A stretch of DNA of 64,000 nt from Xiphias gladius. Lineage: Eukaryota; Chordata; Actinopteri; Istiophoriformes; Xiphiidae. The notes under the pieces were generated by a model, which saw only the letters and a list, made by a program, of their open reading frames with translations, was not told the origin of the DNA and did no database searches. The position numbers and the translations under genes are program-made. The stretch spans positions 684,948 to 748,947 of the forward strand of contig NC_053403.1 of NCBI RefSeq assembly GCF_016859285.1. The letters run 5' to 3'. Below are positions 1-14,000 of this stretch, piece after piece; the first letter of the stretch is position 1; each line of letters opens with the position of its first letter.

Positions 1-700
1 GCCACATTTACATCCCATCGCAGGTCAGATTTGCTCAGTATTTCATGAGAGTTTTTAACCCTTGCTGGAGACTCACAAAGCTGTGTTGAAGAACCACAAC
101 CCATACGAGAAACCGCCAGACACTGAGACTGTTTCTGTCTCGGTGTCCTTTTTGAATTCGGGTCTGTTTGATCCCGATTACGGACGAACGCCAACCTGAA
201 AACCAAAGCATCAATTGCAGAAAACAGGCGTCGGAAACGACCGGACAGATGTGGCCGTTTCAGCAGCTGTGGTCACTTTCTAGAGACCCATGAACACGAG
301 GAGGCGCTTCCTGGATCTGAGGGAGGTGACACAAGGCACAGGAAACACAAAGCTCCGCTTTTCCCTCTGCAGTTTGTGTTTATTGATAAACGACATTTTT
401 AGTTTGTAAAATACACCAGGTACACACCAGATAAACTGAAACAACATCAAACACTGACACTAATAACAGATGATGCAGGTGTTGCCCTAGAAATCCCCAT
501 TCACGCAGTTTATAATCTGATGTTGTGTCGTAGGGAATATTCAATTAGCACTTTTGCTGTTAATTAAATTACCACTAACTAATTCCCACATGTAAACTGG
601 AGCCCCCTGACCCAGAAGGACAAAGTCTGCTAGACCCGCTTCCCCACAGACTCCGATCTGACAAAGATCCGTGTCAGGATCACAACAATCTGCTGCTGCA
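1..700. other. Upstream intergenic sequence, no gene seen
   Basis: No open reading frame with coding character, no splice-bounded exon and no RNA gene can be supported here. The composition is ordinary AT/GC mixed sequence. If MBOAT2 has a further 5' exon it is not recognisable from sequence alone. Confidence 0.5.
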
Positions 701-704
701 GAAA

Positions 705-1400
705 AGACTAAAACAAGGAGGGGATCAAATGTAGAGAAGGAGGCAAAGAAAGAGGGATACTAAACCATGAAGGAGGTGCAGACAGTTTGAGGGGGAATGA
801 AGAGAAACCGAAAGAGGAGGAGGAGGAGGAGGAGGAAGAAAAGGGAGTAAGGGGACAAAAAGGTTGAAGAGGAGGAAGAGACGGAAGAAAAGATGGAGTA
901 CAGGTGACAGGTCTGCTGAGAAGAGGGGAAGAAAGAGGAAGAGAAAGGACGACTAGAAAAGGGAGAGTAAAAGAAGAAGCAGAGGAGTGAGGGGAGGGCA
1001 GAGGAAGAAAAGAAGGGGATAGATGAGGAGGAAGAAAGAAAGACAAGGAGGCAAAACAACTACAAAGAGACAGAAAACACTGGTCAGTCTGGGGGTCTTG
1101 TTCCTATACCAGAGGGGTGGGGGCCTCATGTCTGGGCCCAGGGGCCCATTGTGTCACAGTCCGTCCATCAGTAGCACAGGAGGAGAAACCGTGAGAGAAG
1201 GAGAAACATCATAGGAAAAAGAAGGGGGAGGAGGCAGAGGACAGACAGGAGATGGGAGAGAGGAGGAGGAGAGGGACTGAGGGGGAGGACAAAAGAAGGG
1301 GAGAAAGGAGGGGTATCAGATGGAGGAGGGAGGAGACAGACCGACAGGCTGAGGAGGAGGAGGAGGAGGAGACAGGAAGAGACAGGAGGAAGGAGCATCA
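705..1400. repeat. Purine-only (GA-rich) tracts upstream of MBOAT2
   Basis: Two long blocks, about 715-1075 and 1190-1400, consist almost entirely of A and G on the + strand (repeats of GAGGA, AAGAAG, GGAGGAGG). They create long spurious reading frames on both strands made of Arg/Glu/Lys or Ser/Pro/Leu. They end roughly 110 bp before the MBOAT2 start codon, so the second block may be promoter or 5' UTR sequence. Long mirror-like polypurine runs can form triplex DNA, but that is inference. Confidence 0.7.
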
Positions 1401-1429
1401 TCAGGACACACAGACACCCGGACAGACCG

Positions 1430-2560
1430 GGGAATCACGGAGCCTCCGCCGCCGCCTCGAAGCCGCTGCAGCCGGACACAGACACAGCAGACCCGGCCGC
1501 ACGCACGGAGCCATGGCCGCCGAAGGCAGCCGATCCACGGCCTGCACCGGCTCCAGCCTGCTGCAGCCGGTCAGCGAGATCACCGACCTGCCGCTGGACC
1601 AGGTAAGACACGCCGGGACATGTCCTCCACATCAACACGGGGGCCGAGCCTCCGAGCCCGGCGGGGGCCGCACCGGAGCTCCGGGGGGAGACCGGCTGCT
1701 GGGTCTCAGATTCCCGGCGTGAAAAGCGACTCGCACGGCCGGAGAGTGTAGCCAAAAACGGAAGTCTGACAAATAAACAGGGCGGATAGGACAGACGGCA
1801 CAGACGAGGGGTCTGTCCAAAATGGATGGAGGCCTCGTCTCGGTGCAGAGACAGTCCAGTCATCTGGTTTTTCACGGCGATCCCGCTCCGTTCTCCGGTT
1901 TCTGGCTTTTACCGTGAGATGCGGCAGGACGGCCGAGGGTCTGACAGCCTGCGGAGGCTCCGTGGGACTCATTTAGACAGGATGTGCAGGATAAACACGA
2001 AACCTGGTCTCCCCGACTGCCTGGGTCCCGATCCGCCTGTTGGATAGAAACCACGTAAAACGCTCATATTAATGACGGGAGCTCCGTTCCCGGTAATGAA
2101 ACCTTTTATAACCTGGCCGACACCTTCCGTCTCACAGAAGCCACCGGTCAACCGGGACCGTTTCTCCGCAGATTGCCAGTGTGCTGACAGAACCGCGGCG
2201 ATCTTCTGCCCGACCCACGCAAAGGCTCGGAACCAGCCGGTTTGAAATATGACAACTTTCGCACGTCACATCGTACCTGCCGTTGCTGAGACCCGGTCAA
2301 CGGGATCAGACCCGGTCTGGCTCCTCCACGGGGGATTTTCCAGCTCAGCAGATGTGATCGCACGGTCGAGTTTGACGCCAAAATCACGGCATCTGTAGCC
2401 GGATTACCAACCCGGCAAAGCACAGAAGTGCGACGGTCTCGCGGAGTCTCAGCCGATTCGTAGGATTTCAATGAATGAAGCGCGTTACCGGGCGCAGGGC
2501 GCGTGGCGCTACGTGTTGACTGGCATGGCACGGTCGGACGTGCGTGACACATGGCTGACA
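1430..2560 (+). promoter_or_regulatory. mboat2: CpG-rich promoter and first-exon region of MBOAT2
   Basis: CpG dinucleotides are frequent from about 1430 to 2560 and become rare on both sides, as in vertebrate CpG-island promoters. The interval contains the start codon (1513), the first donor splice site (1603) and the start of intron 1. No TATA box is obvious. Transcription probably starts between about 1200 and 1450; the exact start cannot be read from sequence. Confidence 0.5.
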
Positions 2561-5500
2561 TGTTGAACGTGCGATCAAACAGCCGCTCGTCTCAGAGCAA
2601 CGCGGTCCTTCATCTGGATCCGGAGTTTGAGTCCACCTGCTGAATCTAGGTCCGGTACTCGCTCTCCCTCAGCTCTGGTTTTGGTCTATTGGACCCGTAT
2701 CAAGTAAATCCCTCAGCTCTACCTGACGGATTGAAAAGACACTAAATTCAACAGGAATAGAAATTGTGCTTAAAATGTCAAATAAAGGTTTTAAAAAATA
2801 TTTTTTTTAAAGGAGATGATAAAAAAGGGTTAATGACCCAATAAACACTTTAACAGGTGATATATAATCAGCAGTGTAACAGGTAGACCTTCCTGCTCTC
2901 TGATTGGCTGAGAGCCAGGCCTCTGGTCGCTGAACCGGACCCTGATGATCCAGATGAAGGACGAGGACCCTCCCGGATCAGGTGACCCGCATCATTTGCT
3001 CCACTGCCGCTGAAATAAATGAAGGAGATGAATTCTCAGACTCGTCCTCCGGCAGAGCTGAAACACTGATCTGATGTCTGCTGCGTTTACTGGTTTTACT
3101 GGGGAGACGCCGAGCTCGGACTGGTCTCCCTACGGGTGCAGGGTCCTGTACCCGGTCGCTTTAAGATGGCGTTTCGGTCCTTTAAGTCATTTACCGATCT
3201 GTGTCAGTTTTATCCGCTCTCCGTGCCTCCTGTACCTATGGATCGCTGATCAATTAAATTTGATCAATCGTAGATGTTTTAGTAAAATGTATCTCGTAGC
3301 ACAACATAAACCACAACAACGGCCCCGGGGCCCTGCTTTGCCCTGTGGGTAATCCAGCCTTGTGATTATCCACTGTGGCTTTTGAGGAAACCGGGACCTG
3401 TAGAGTCCTGTAAAGATTTCTGTCCCCGGACCAAGGTGTTTTACCAACCAGCGGCCAGCAGTGGCGCCGAGCAGCCGGGCACCTTTGCTCAAGTACCGTC
3501 CCTCGGTCTAAATGTGAGGAACATATTTCACCCACACAAGACCCACCTGGTTTTACCGATGCGCTGAGCGCCGACGGGTGTAGACCACCGTGTCCTCTCC
3601 TCAGGCACCGACCGCAGTTTAACAACATGCCGACCCCCCGCGTTGAAACGAGAGGCCTTTCTTGTTTTAATGAGACTTGTCGATTTTGTGTAAAAGAAAG
3701 AAAGAAAAGAAAGTTTTCTCAGATATAACAAGAGAAAAGGAGACTGGATGTTTCTGTACGGTCGCGATTCCACTTTTTCATTTATAACAATCCTGCTTTA
3801 GCAGTGTATTTCTTTAACACTGTAGAATGGAACAGTGGATTCTCAACAGAGTTTATGACCAAAGCCAAAGAATGAAAGTTGGTGTTTTTACAGTGCGCGG
3901 GGAAATGTTGCGTTTATTGTGAGTCAAATCAAAACCTTGATAGTGATTGGTCACGTCCGTTTCAATGATTCACTTTGTCGTTAATGACCCTCCGTACTCT
4001 TTGCTGTTTTGGACATAAAGAGACCCGCTGCGGTGTCCCGTGTAGGGTATGCAGCTAATGTAAAAGACAGAAACTCTGGTCCAAATGACCTCTGACCCCA
4101 GCTCTCCTGACCCGGTCGGTCCGCGTCAGTCAGGGAGGCTGCGTCGGTCCCTGACTGTTAGACGTTTTCTCCTCCACCGTCCCATCCCCAGCTCATTAGT
4201 CACAGCTCAGTTCCTAATTAACTCCGTCAGTTGTTTAACGAAGGGGCCGTCGATGCTTCGGGGAGCATCGGCGGGAGACATCAGCAGTCGTCCGTCTCCC
4301 CAGTGGCGCCGAGCGTCCCACGGTAGTCGCTCAGTTTACACAGCGTTCATTATTAACGAACCACGCATCACCAAGCGTCGCCTGTTTCACCTCACAGCCC
4401 CGTCAGAGGCTACGCTGCCGAACCAGTCAGTCTGATTTACTACACTACAGACTGTCAAGAGAGTCAAGAGGCTTTAAGGTCTCTCCGTCCGCTTGTCTTA
4501 TCCTATTAGTACAGTACAGTGTGTATGATGAGAGCTGGAACGATTGGTCGATCAATCGTTGAAGTCATTTATCAATCAAAAATGCTAAATATTTGCCGAT
4601 TCCAGCTGTTGAAATGTGAGGATTTGCTGGTTTTCCTCTGGTTTTGGACGCTGAAATGAAATATCTTTGGGTTTTAGTCTGTGGGCCGGACAAAGAAAGA
4701 GCTGTTTGAAGAGGCCCCTTTTCTGACACGCTGATCATTTAAAGACCAAACAACTAACTTAAGTGAACCAGCTCCGACACCTCAAACTAAACGTTTTGCA
4801 CCAATCAGCAGCGATGGCGGGAACTGTTCAATTCTTAAATTTTTTAATAATTTTTTCTTTTAAGACAGTTATCAAGTCTCTTTATTGAGCTGTGTCAGGT
4901 GGGACCGTGTAGATTTCTGATATGTGGTCAGTTCCTTGAAATGTCGCCTGATTGGACATTTGCTCCGATGTTTTCGGAGAAATGAGGACAGTCCGCTCAT
5001 TCAGCAGCTAACAGCTGGAGTCCTGAGATGAGCTCTCAGTCAGTGCACAGGGTCATCATCCCGGGGGGACAGTTTCATCTCAGCGGCGCTTTGGTAATCC
5101 CCCACTGGCTCTGATGTCTCTGTGGAGTTTTGACATGGATGGGTAACCAGTCTACCAAAGAGGGGGGGGGTGCTCTCTCAGTTACTGACTGTACTGCATC
5201 CTCCTGTCCCTGAGAGTTTGGACTTGCCAAGTTTGAAGTACACGAGTGACAGTTTGGAGTCTCTGTTCTGGTTCTGGTTCTCTAGTACAGAACAGATACT
5301 GAGACACAGTCTGAGCCATCCAGAGTGATAGGGATCTGAAGCTGTTGTGTAAACTGAGACCAGGATGAATCTGATCCATCAGAAACCACAGCCTAACATC
5401 CTGAGAGTGCACTCAGCATTCACAGCAGATTGAATCATGGGATTGACTCCGATGCAGTGTAATGCTGCTGCACATCAGGGCCAGATGTTTCTCCACAGCT

Positions 5501-8026
5501 GGGGGATTAGTGGGTTCATGTGACCTCTCTGACTCTCAGTCAGGGTGTGAGAGTTTAGACAAAACATACAGGGTTAAAGTAAACAGTCTGACCAAATAAA
5601 CGGGTCTAAATGGAGCTTGTTATCAGTCTCACACAGCCCTCCACAGCTGGAGAATCAGTTTATACCCTGAGATTCAAGCCTAAAAACATATCATGATGAA
5701 TCTAGGTCCCGTGCTCCCTCTCTTTTAGCTCTGGTTTTGGTCTCCACCAGCTCCTGAGGGAAACATCTGGCTCTTCAGCTGCTAAATGCGCCACTGTGTT
5801 CACAAGCTGCTCTCTGACCGTGTCCGTCTGCTGTTTGATGCTGAGTAGGAAGTGGACAGTTGCTTTTTTACAGCTGTTTCTCTGAAAACGACGCTGTGAG
5901 AGCGGTGAGACTGAACCAGAGCGGCAAACAGAGAAACAACGAGCATAAACTTCAGGTTCAGATTCGGGTGATGATTCTCTGGTGGTTCATCTCTATCAGA
6001 ACGGAAAAAAATACGTCTCCAGAGCTGAGTGTGGTACAGGTGTGTCAGAGGAAGGGAGTGTTTTCACTTTTCAAAAATGTCTTTGATGTGTTTACTACTA
6101 TGCTGACTAGCTGACTATGACCAAGAATATCAGTTTTGATTGTTTGTTTGTTTTTAAAAACTCGCAAAGGTTGAATTTCAGCCTCAAAAATCCAGATGCA
6201 CGTAATAGTCGTTTTAATTACCGATGAATCTGTTGGGTTTTGTTTCTTCCAATAATCAGTTAATGGTTGAGTTTAGAAAATGTCTTAAATATGCTGTAAA
6301 TTAAGAGACTTATGGCAGGTCTACAGCTCCTGAGTTGGAGTTAGCTGTAACAGACAACAGGTGTTAAAAACTTCATAATTAGTCTTAAAAACTCAATTTA
6401 GAATGAAATGAAATGACATTAAATAGATAAAAACAGTAAATCGTTAGCTAAAACCAGATAAAGTTTGAGCTGAAGGAATGATTAATTATATTATAATAGA
6501 TTTCTGGCTAATTTATCAGTGAATAGTTTCAGCACCAATCCTGATAGAAACACTGGAACGTGGTCGACTTTAAAAACACCGAACGTCGCCTCAATGTATC
6601 ATCAGTGAGCTGTAAATCAACAGGGCAGACAAGCTCCAGGACTGTGACCGGGTCCCCCTCAGAAAACATGAACCACTGGGTTTGATAAGAAGAAGACGTT
6701 TGTCCCCCAGAAACCAGGACCTGAATTTAATGAAGATCCTCCTCTCCTCATCCGTCTTTTTCTAGTTGTTCGTTGAAGCAGCAGAGTGAGACTTCATCAT
6801 GTCGGAGGTCATTTCCTCTTCACTGTGAATTTACTCTTTTAGCCCGGTGACCTCTCTTCAGCCTCCGACTGCAGGAAATGAAAACAGCTCACTGAACACA
6901 CAGATAGTGAGAATAATAATTAGCTGTTCATCACTGCTGCTCCAAACCTCTCCGAGCCTTTCGTTAAAGTACTCATACTACAGAACAAGAGCCCCTGTTT
7001 ATATATTATATTGCTGGATTATCGTTAATGATGCATCTTCTTGGAATAAATCCTCTGATGAGCGCTGTGACTTTTAGACAACATTAACAGTCACTTCATA
7101 CTGCGGCTCCAGAGACGCCCTGACACCTTCACAAGGTCTTGGATTTCATTCAGTGTAGAATTAATACGGTCTTAAAACGTCTTAAAATGAATTTGGTGAG
7201 CACTGCTGGAACCCTGATAGGAGCTCACTGCCATCGATGTGTGTGAATGGGCGAATAAAAACTTTTTATTAAAGCACTTTGGGTTAAAAGTCGAAGTATA
7301 AATGCAGCCATTTACCTTTGCAGTCAAATCGGCAGCTGTTGAACATGTTCAAAGAGCATGATGGAGCAGACTTTATGACTTCATGAGGGTGTTACTGGGA
7401 ACAAACGTGCGCCCAGCTCTTCGTCTCCGCCACCTCTGGACGCTGTAGAAGAAGACGTATTTTTCTACAGGTGCTTTTGTGTGAAGGAATCTGTCAAATG
7501 GGCAGCAGGTCGTAACTTCTGAAGGTCTAATTTTACCGGCAGAGAACTGAAACTCAGCTGGACGACAGGTCAACTGCTACTGCTACTACTACTACTGCTG
7601 CTGCTGCTAATACTGCTACTACTACTGCTAGTAGTACTTCTGCTACTACGACTACTACTACTATTACTGCTACTGCTGCTACTGCTACTACTACTGTTAC
7701 TGCTACTGCTACTAATGCTACTGCTACTACTACTACTACTACTACTGCTACTGCTACTGCTACTAGTAGTACTTCTGCTACTACTACTGCTACTGTCACT
7801 ACTACTACGACTACTACTACCATTACTACTACTGCTACTGCTACTACTACTACTGCTGCTACTGCTACTGCTACTGCTACTGATACTACTACTACTGCTA
7901 CTACTACTACTGCTACTACTACTACTACTACTACTACTGCTACTGCTACTGCTACTACTACTACTGCTACTGCTACTGTTACTACTACTACTACTACTAC
8001 TGCTACTGCTACTACTGCTACTACTG

Positions 8027-8061
<35 letters not shown>

Positions 8062-11000
8062 GCTACTGCTACTGCTACTACTGCTACTGTTACTGCTACT
8101 ACTACTACTGCTACTGCTACTACTGCTACTACTGCTACTACTGCTACTACTACTGCTACTACTACTACTAGTACTACTACTACTACTGCTACTGTCACTA
8201 CTACTACTACTACGACTACTACTACTACTACTACTACTACTATTACTACTACTGCTACTGCTACTACTACTACTGCTACTACTGTTACTGCTACTGCTGC
8301 TACTACTACTGCTACTACTGTTACTGCTACTGCTGCTACTACTACTACTGCTACTACTACTGCTACTACTACTACTACTACTACTGTTACTGCTACTACT
8401 ACTACTGCTACTGCTACTGCTACTACTGCTACTACTACTAGTAGTACTGTTACTAATACTGCTACTGCTTCTCAATCCTGTCTGTTGGTTTATATGATCC
8501 AACCCTGCACCTGTGTCTTTTTTCCCTCTCCCACTGTCTGCAGGTAAACTTTGTGGTGTGTCAGCTCTGTGCTTTGCTGTCGGCTTTCTGGTTTCGTCTC
8601 TTCCTCCATCCCAGTAAAACCGGTCCCTTCATCAGACATGTGGTGGCGACTCTACTGGGACTCTACTTCGCTCTATTCTGCTTCGGCTGGTGAGTTGGAC
8701 GACTATTTGTTAGCCAATAATCATGTCTGTTAACATAAACAAAAGTTTTCCATAAGGATTGAAGAACAGTGACCAGATCTGCAGTGTTATGGACATTTTA
8801 CAGTGTAACGGTCAATGAGTCAGTGTTCTGAGGTGGACGCTGTGATGGAGACAGTTTCCAAGTGACTTCAAACATGATTCCGGCATTTCTCCTATGAAGT
8901 TTACTGTAATTTATCATAAATACGCGTCAAACTACTGCAAGATTTTAAAATATTGTAACAATAAACGGTAGCTCGTTGAAATGTGTGTTCCTTTGATAAA
9001 AACTACAGTGAGCATCTGCTTTAGGGAATTGCTGAACCTTTTTAGGGGTCCAAGCCAAAATTGCTGCAGGTCCAACAACAGGTGGCACTGTATCAGTGTT
9101 TTCCTATTGTCTCAGGATTGATTGCACATCACTGGGTGTGCTTACCAAAATGAGAAAAAGATGTGTTACTTTTTTAGAAATCACGAGCTCCTTTGGTTCC
9201 TTATAGTGTCAGGAACCTGGGCCCTGGAATACTCACCTGCAAGTCTAGTTTTGAAAATGAACCCATATATCTGCGAGGGGTTTTTAAAGATTTAAGTCTA
9301 GGAACCAGTGGGCTCGGAGCAACAGACATAAGGAGACACACTGTTGGTTTGGGTTTGAAATATATGAAATGTTTTGAAGCTGAATTGTGTTGTGTATTCC
9401 AGGGAACAGTAGCATATATGTCAAATGTTTTAAGGAAGTTTGAGTGTTTTTGGAGGTAAATCTTGGAGCTTTTCTGTGTTTTCCAGGTACGCTCTTCACT
9501 TTCTGGTTCAGAGTGGACTCACCTACGGCATCATGATCCTGACCGGAGTCGAACACATGCACAAGTAATCTTCAGAAAGTCCTCATAGCACTGGCTCATC
9601 CTGTTTCTGTAATTAAACCGATCCCAGTTTTAGACCAAAATCAAACAAATCACTGTAGTTTCTGAAAGGATTGACCATGTCTGGTGTTCTGGTCGGTGTT
9701 TGGAGGGACCTGAGGGATCCACTGATGGATCTGCAGCAGCATCAGTCGTTAATCAGACCGGAGATAAAGAGAAACCTCAGTCAGACCCATTAAAGTCAGA
9801 GCCGTCTGACACAGGTTTATAGTGATGGAGATGGAAGCGTCCTCTTGAACCATAGAGGTGGACAGATATCGACTTTGTCAGCATGACCTTTATTAAATGG
9901 TTCTTGTGTACAGACATCATCCGCTTTATATTTTATTCTTAACATTAGCAGCATCAGAGCATCATTTCTTGATTTCCTGGAGTATGTCTTATTGATTTGA
10001 CACTGAAGCATTTGGCACATGTTGTGAAATGAAAACAGAGGGTTTCATCAGGTTTCTACCCCTCATTGTCACAGAAAGTCGGTCCGGGACATGACAGCAT
10101 TCATCTGTTAACGGGAAAACCGGGCTATCCAGACAACTACCGGCCTTTTTTCCATGGAGTTTGCTGTGAACGTTTTAATCGGTGCTCTCTGACCTTTCTG
10201 GCTTCTGACCACTGTAAACAAAGCTCTGTTTACTCTCACTCCAGCTGTGGACAGACATCCGTGGAGGCTGCTGTATAAACAGACACATTAACAATTAAAT
10301 GTCTTATATCTGCTTAAACTGCATTACAATGTGCTATAAACGTCTTATTACAGCTTTTTATTCAGATTATAAATGCTTACCAGGGGGACTTAACGTAACG
10401 TGATGCCAGTGATTCTTCTAAGAGTTTGACTTGTGGTGACCTTTCACCCGTCCTGTCTACCAGCGCCTCCCGCGGGACTACATTTATTGCTTTACACAAA
10501 AAAATCTAAACCTACTGGTCACATTGATGCAAAAAAACCATCCCAATTTCCCCCCTGAACCCTGTAGATTTTAATGACCTCTGTGACCTTCCCTCTAGCG
10601 CCACCCTCAGGACAAACGTTACGTGTTTGGCGCCACCACGACTGTTCTCTGTTTCATTTTCAGATACTGCCTGCTGGTGGCTCTCAGCTATCTGAGTCTG
10701 TGTCAGATCACTCGGGTCTACGTCTTCGACTACGGCATGTACTCAGCCGACTTCACCGGGTAAGACCGATACTCCTGCAGTCCCCGTCTTGACGTCCAGA
10801 CCTGTATCTGCTGTACCTGAATTACGTTCGTACCTGGCTTTAAAGTGCATTTCTGCCAGTGACCTGTCAGTGAAATCTAACTCTGCCTTAGATCCCCTTT
10901 AACCCTTAGTGCTGTCATTCTCTCTCCAGCCCCATGATGGTGATAACACAAAAAATCACCAGCCTGGCGTTTGAAATCCATGACGGTGAGCATGCGACTA

Positions 11001-14000
11001 CACGAAGCATCTCAGAATGAGGAGACTTAAGGAAAGTGGGCATTTGCTGCTCCAACCTGCGGTTTATTTCCCGTTTGTGTTTCTTCTCGGACAGGAATGG
11101 CACGAAAAGAGGAACATCTGACCCCAGGACAGAAGATTTTGGCAATAAGGTTTGTTCCAGTTTGTGGTGAACAGCAAGAGTTTACAGTTTTATCCCTGCA
11201 GACTGACACCACAAGGTACAACCTCACCGATCTGCACATCAGGAAACATTTTCCACATTTATTAACATTTTTACAATCATACCCTCAATAAACAAGTCTG
11301 ACTGTTTCTCATAGAAGCACAACTCACATTAAACCTAAACCTTTGCAGAAGGTCGTGGCCCCATTAATCACACTTATACTATTTATACATTCAACTGTGG
11401 TAAACTACAGAATCACAAAGAAATACCCAAATACAGTTCACTTAAGCTTCAGTTTAGCTTCGGTCTTACACGCCGTCATTACTGTGCTTTTCTTAGACCA
11501 GGTACATTTTGTTAAATGTGTTTCTTGGGTAGATAAAAATCTGAGGAGACAGAGGAGAATAAGTGACATTTAGACTTTTATTGTCAGTGGTTTGTCAATA
11601 TATCACAGTCATGTCAGGTTTTGTGAAAACATCTTCCTTACTGTTAAATGACAAGTATAAACAGGGGAGTTACAGATAATTATTGCATAAAGTACGAAAC
11701 ATTAATACGTACGTAAAAATGAATGACGTGTCTCATAAAACGGAGAAATGTACCTGCAAAGGAAACAATAAAATCACTGAAGTGTCACACAACTAGACGT
11801 TTCTTTCGTTAAAGAGATTTAAGATCTGCAGAGGTTTAAAAAAACAGTGTAAATTCGTTAAGAGACGCTGAAAATGTCTTTGATGAAGAGAATTGCCACA
11901 ATGCAGCCAAAGCTTCTTTACTTTGCTAAATTACTACTAAAGAAAGAACATGTATCGTATTTATGTTCTCAGTCTTCTAAACACAGAACATTTTGCTGCA
12001 TTACTGGATTTACAGCAAAAAGTAAAACTTAAATAACCCCCACAATACAGTCTGATTACTTATCTGATCCATTTTTTTCCAGTTACATTGCATTATTAAT
12101 TATATTTAGGCTTTTATTTTGGAACGTTACGGATCAGATTCACTTGTTTTACCTGTTAAAGTGACTTATTCCATGAGTTTATTCGTGGTACCAGGGACCC
12201 GAGATACTGGTACCACACCACCCAGCGTAGGAACCAGTGTGGACGGCAGAGCCTTACTGGTTCGGCAGCCAACCAGTGCGTTTCTGTGCGTGTGTCTTCA
12301 GGAGGATGCCCAGTCTGCTGGAGTACTTCAGCTACAACTGTAACTTCCTGGGGATCCTGGCCGGACCCACCTGCTCCTACAATGACTACATCGCCTTCAT
12401 CGAGGGAGCCCCTCGCCGCCACAGAGACCGGGAGGCTGACAGGAAGTCCAACGGCGAGCTGAGGAAGAGCGAGCCCTCGCCAAACGTAGGTCACGTGACT
12501 GGACCTCGGCTGTGATGTTGTGTGCTGGCGAGCGATAACCCAGGCCTGTTCTCAGAGCTTCTTAAAGCCCTTTCTCTTGTTGTAAAGCCAGAGCAGGTCT
12601 GTGTAAAAATGTCCACTGAGTGGCGAGGCTCTCTGCTAAAACCTCACGCGAGCGTGTCCGATACGAGATGCAGCGTGACTCTCAGTGTCATGGAGAACCT
12701 AAACTAAACTAGAACAAATGTGTGTGCGATTCCGCAGACGGAGGTCGTCCGTAAAGTGGCCACCTCCTTCTTCTGCCTCCTGGTCTTTCTGTCGGTGTGT
12801 AAAGTTTTCCCCGTGGAACGAAACATCGACGACGACTTCATCGCCAATACGCCGTTCTACGCTCAGCTGGTCTACCTGTACCTGTCCATGCTGACCACCA
12901 GACCCAAGTACTACTTCGTCTGGACACTGGGTGGGTGTCTGAAATCCGTACCCGTGTCTGTGCTTTTCTTTCTTTGTGTTTTCTCTTTGTGTCTGTCTCC
13001 TCTCGTCCCTTCAGTGTCTTCGTACGTGCTGCAGCTGAGACCCTCTGACCGTCCCACAGCCTGTTTCCATGCACATATGTTTTGTTACAGTAGAAAAAGG
13101 AAACACCAAAGTAAAGCCAGTAAAACAGACCTCAGTGTCACGTAAAGAGGACCTCATCGCCGCCTATAAATCTCGTCTTTGCGGACCTCCAGCGGTTTAA
13201 CTTCTCACCTGGGTGCAGTGATGCAAAGGTGTACTCCAGGGCACTGTGACATCACTGTTGGGTGCGGTTATAGCTGAAACAGATCTAACCTCGGCCGGTC
13301 TCACCTGTCTGACACCTGTTTTTATCTCCCATGACCTCAGCTGACGCCATCAACAATGCCGCCGGCTTCGGCTTCAACGGCTACGACAGCGACGGCTCTC
13401 CCCGCTGGGACCTCATCTCCAACCTGAGGATCCTCAACATCGAGGTCGGGACCGTCATCGTTCTGAGAAACAGTCCTGGATTCACTTAGTTTTCTGTTAT
13501 TGTTCAAATTTCTGGACAAATGATGATTGCTGTGAAACCATGATCCGCTTGCAGCTCTGCAGTCAGACCCTCTCTGTTTTGTTCTAGTTTGCCACCAGCT
13601 TCAAAGTTTTCCTGGACAACTGGAACATTCAGACAGCACACTGGCTCAAACGGTCAGAAAGCATTTATTCTGTTTTTGTTGTGTCTCTAATGCTATTTAT
13701 GTACGGAGGAACCACATAGTGTCAGTCAGAGTCTGCTGATGTGGTGTGTTTAGTGCATGAAGACGTAGCAACCACTGATCCAAACCAACTCGTCCAGCAT
13801 TAAACAGAGTTCAGTATATTAGACGACAACTGGCCTGTTCAACTCTCAGACTTAATTTTAAGCTTTGATTCTTACTGTGTTCTTCTTAAATTCAGAGTTT
13901 TATATTATATTTCATAACTTGGGTTATCCAAATCGATTTCTTTTATTATCAGCCACTAATCAGAGTGAACGATTGACAGGGACAGGTTCACTGTTGAATA

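Noticed and set aside
7554..8502. Long frames of poly-Ser, poly-Val and poly-Leu on both strands
   Set aside because: They are translations of the CTA/CTG array, which is open in all frames and lies within an intron.
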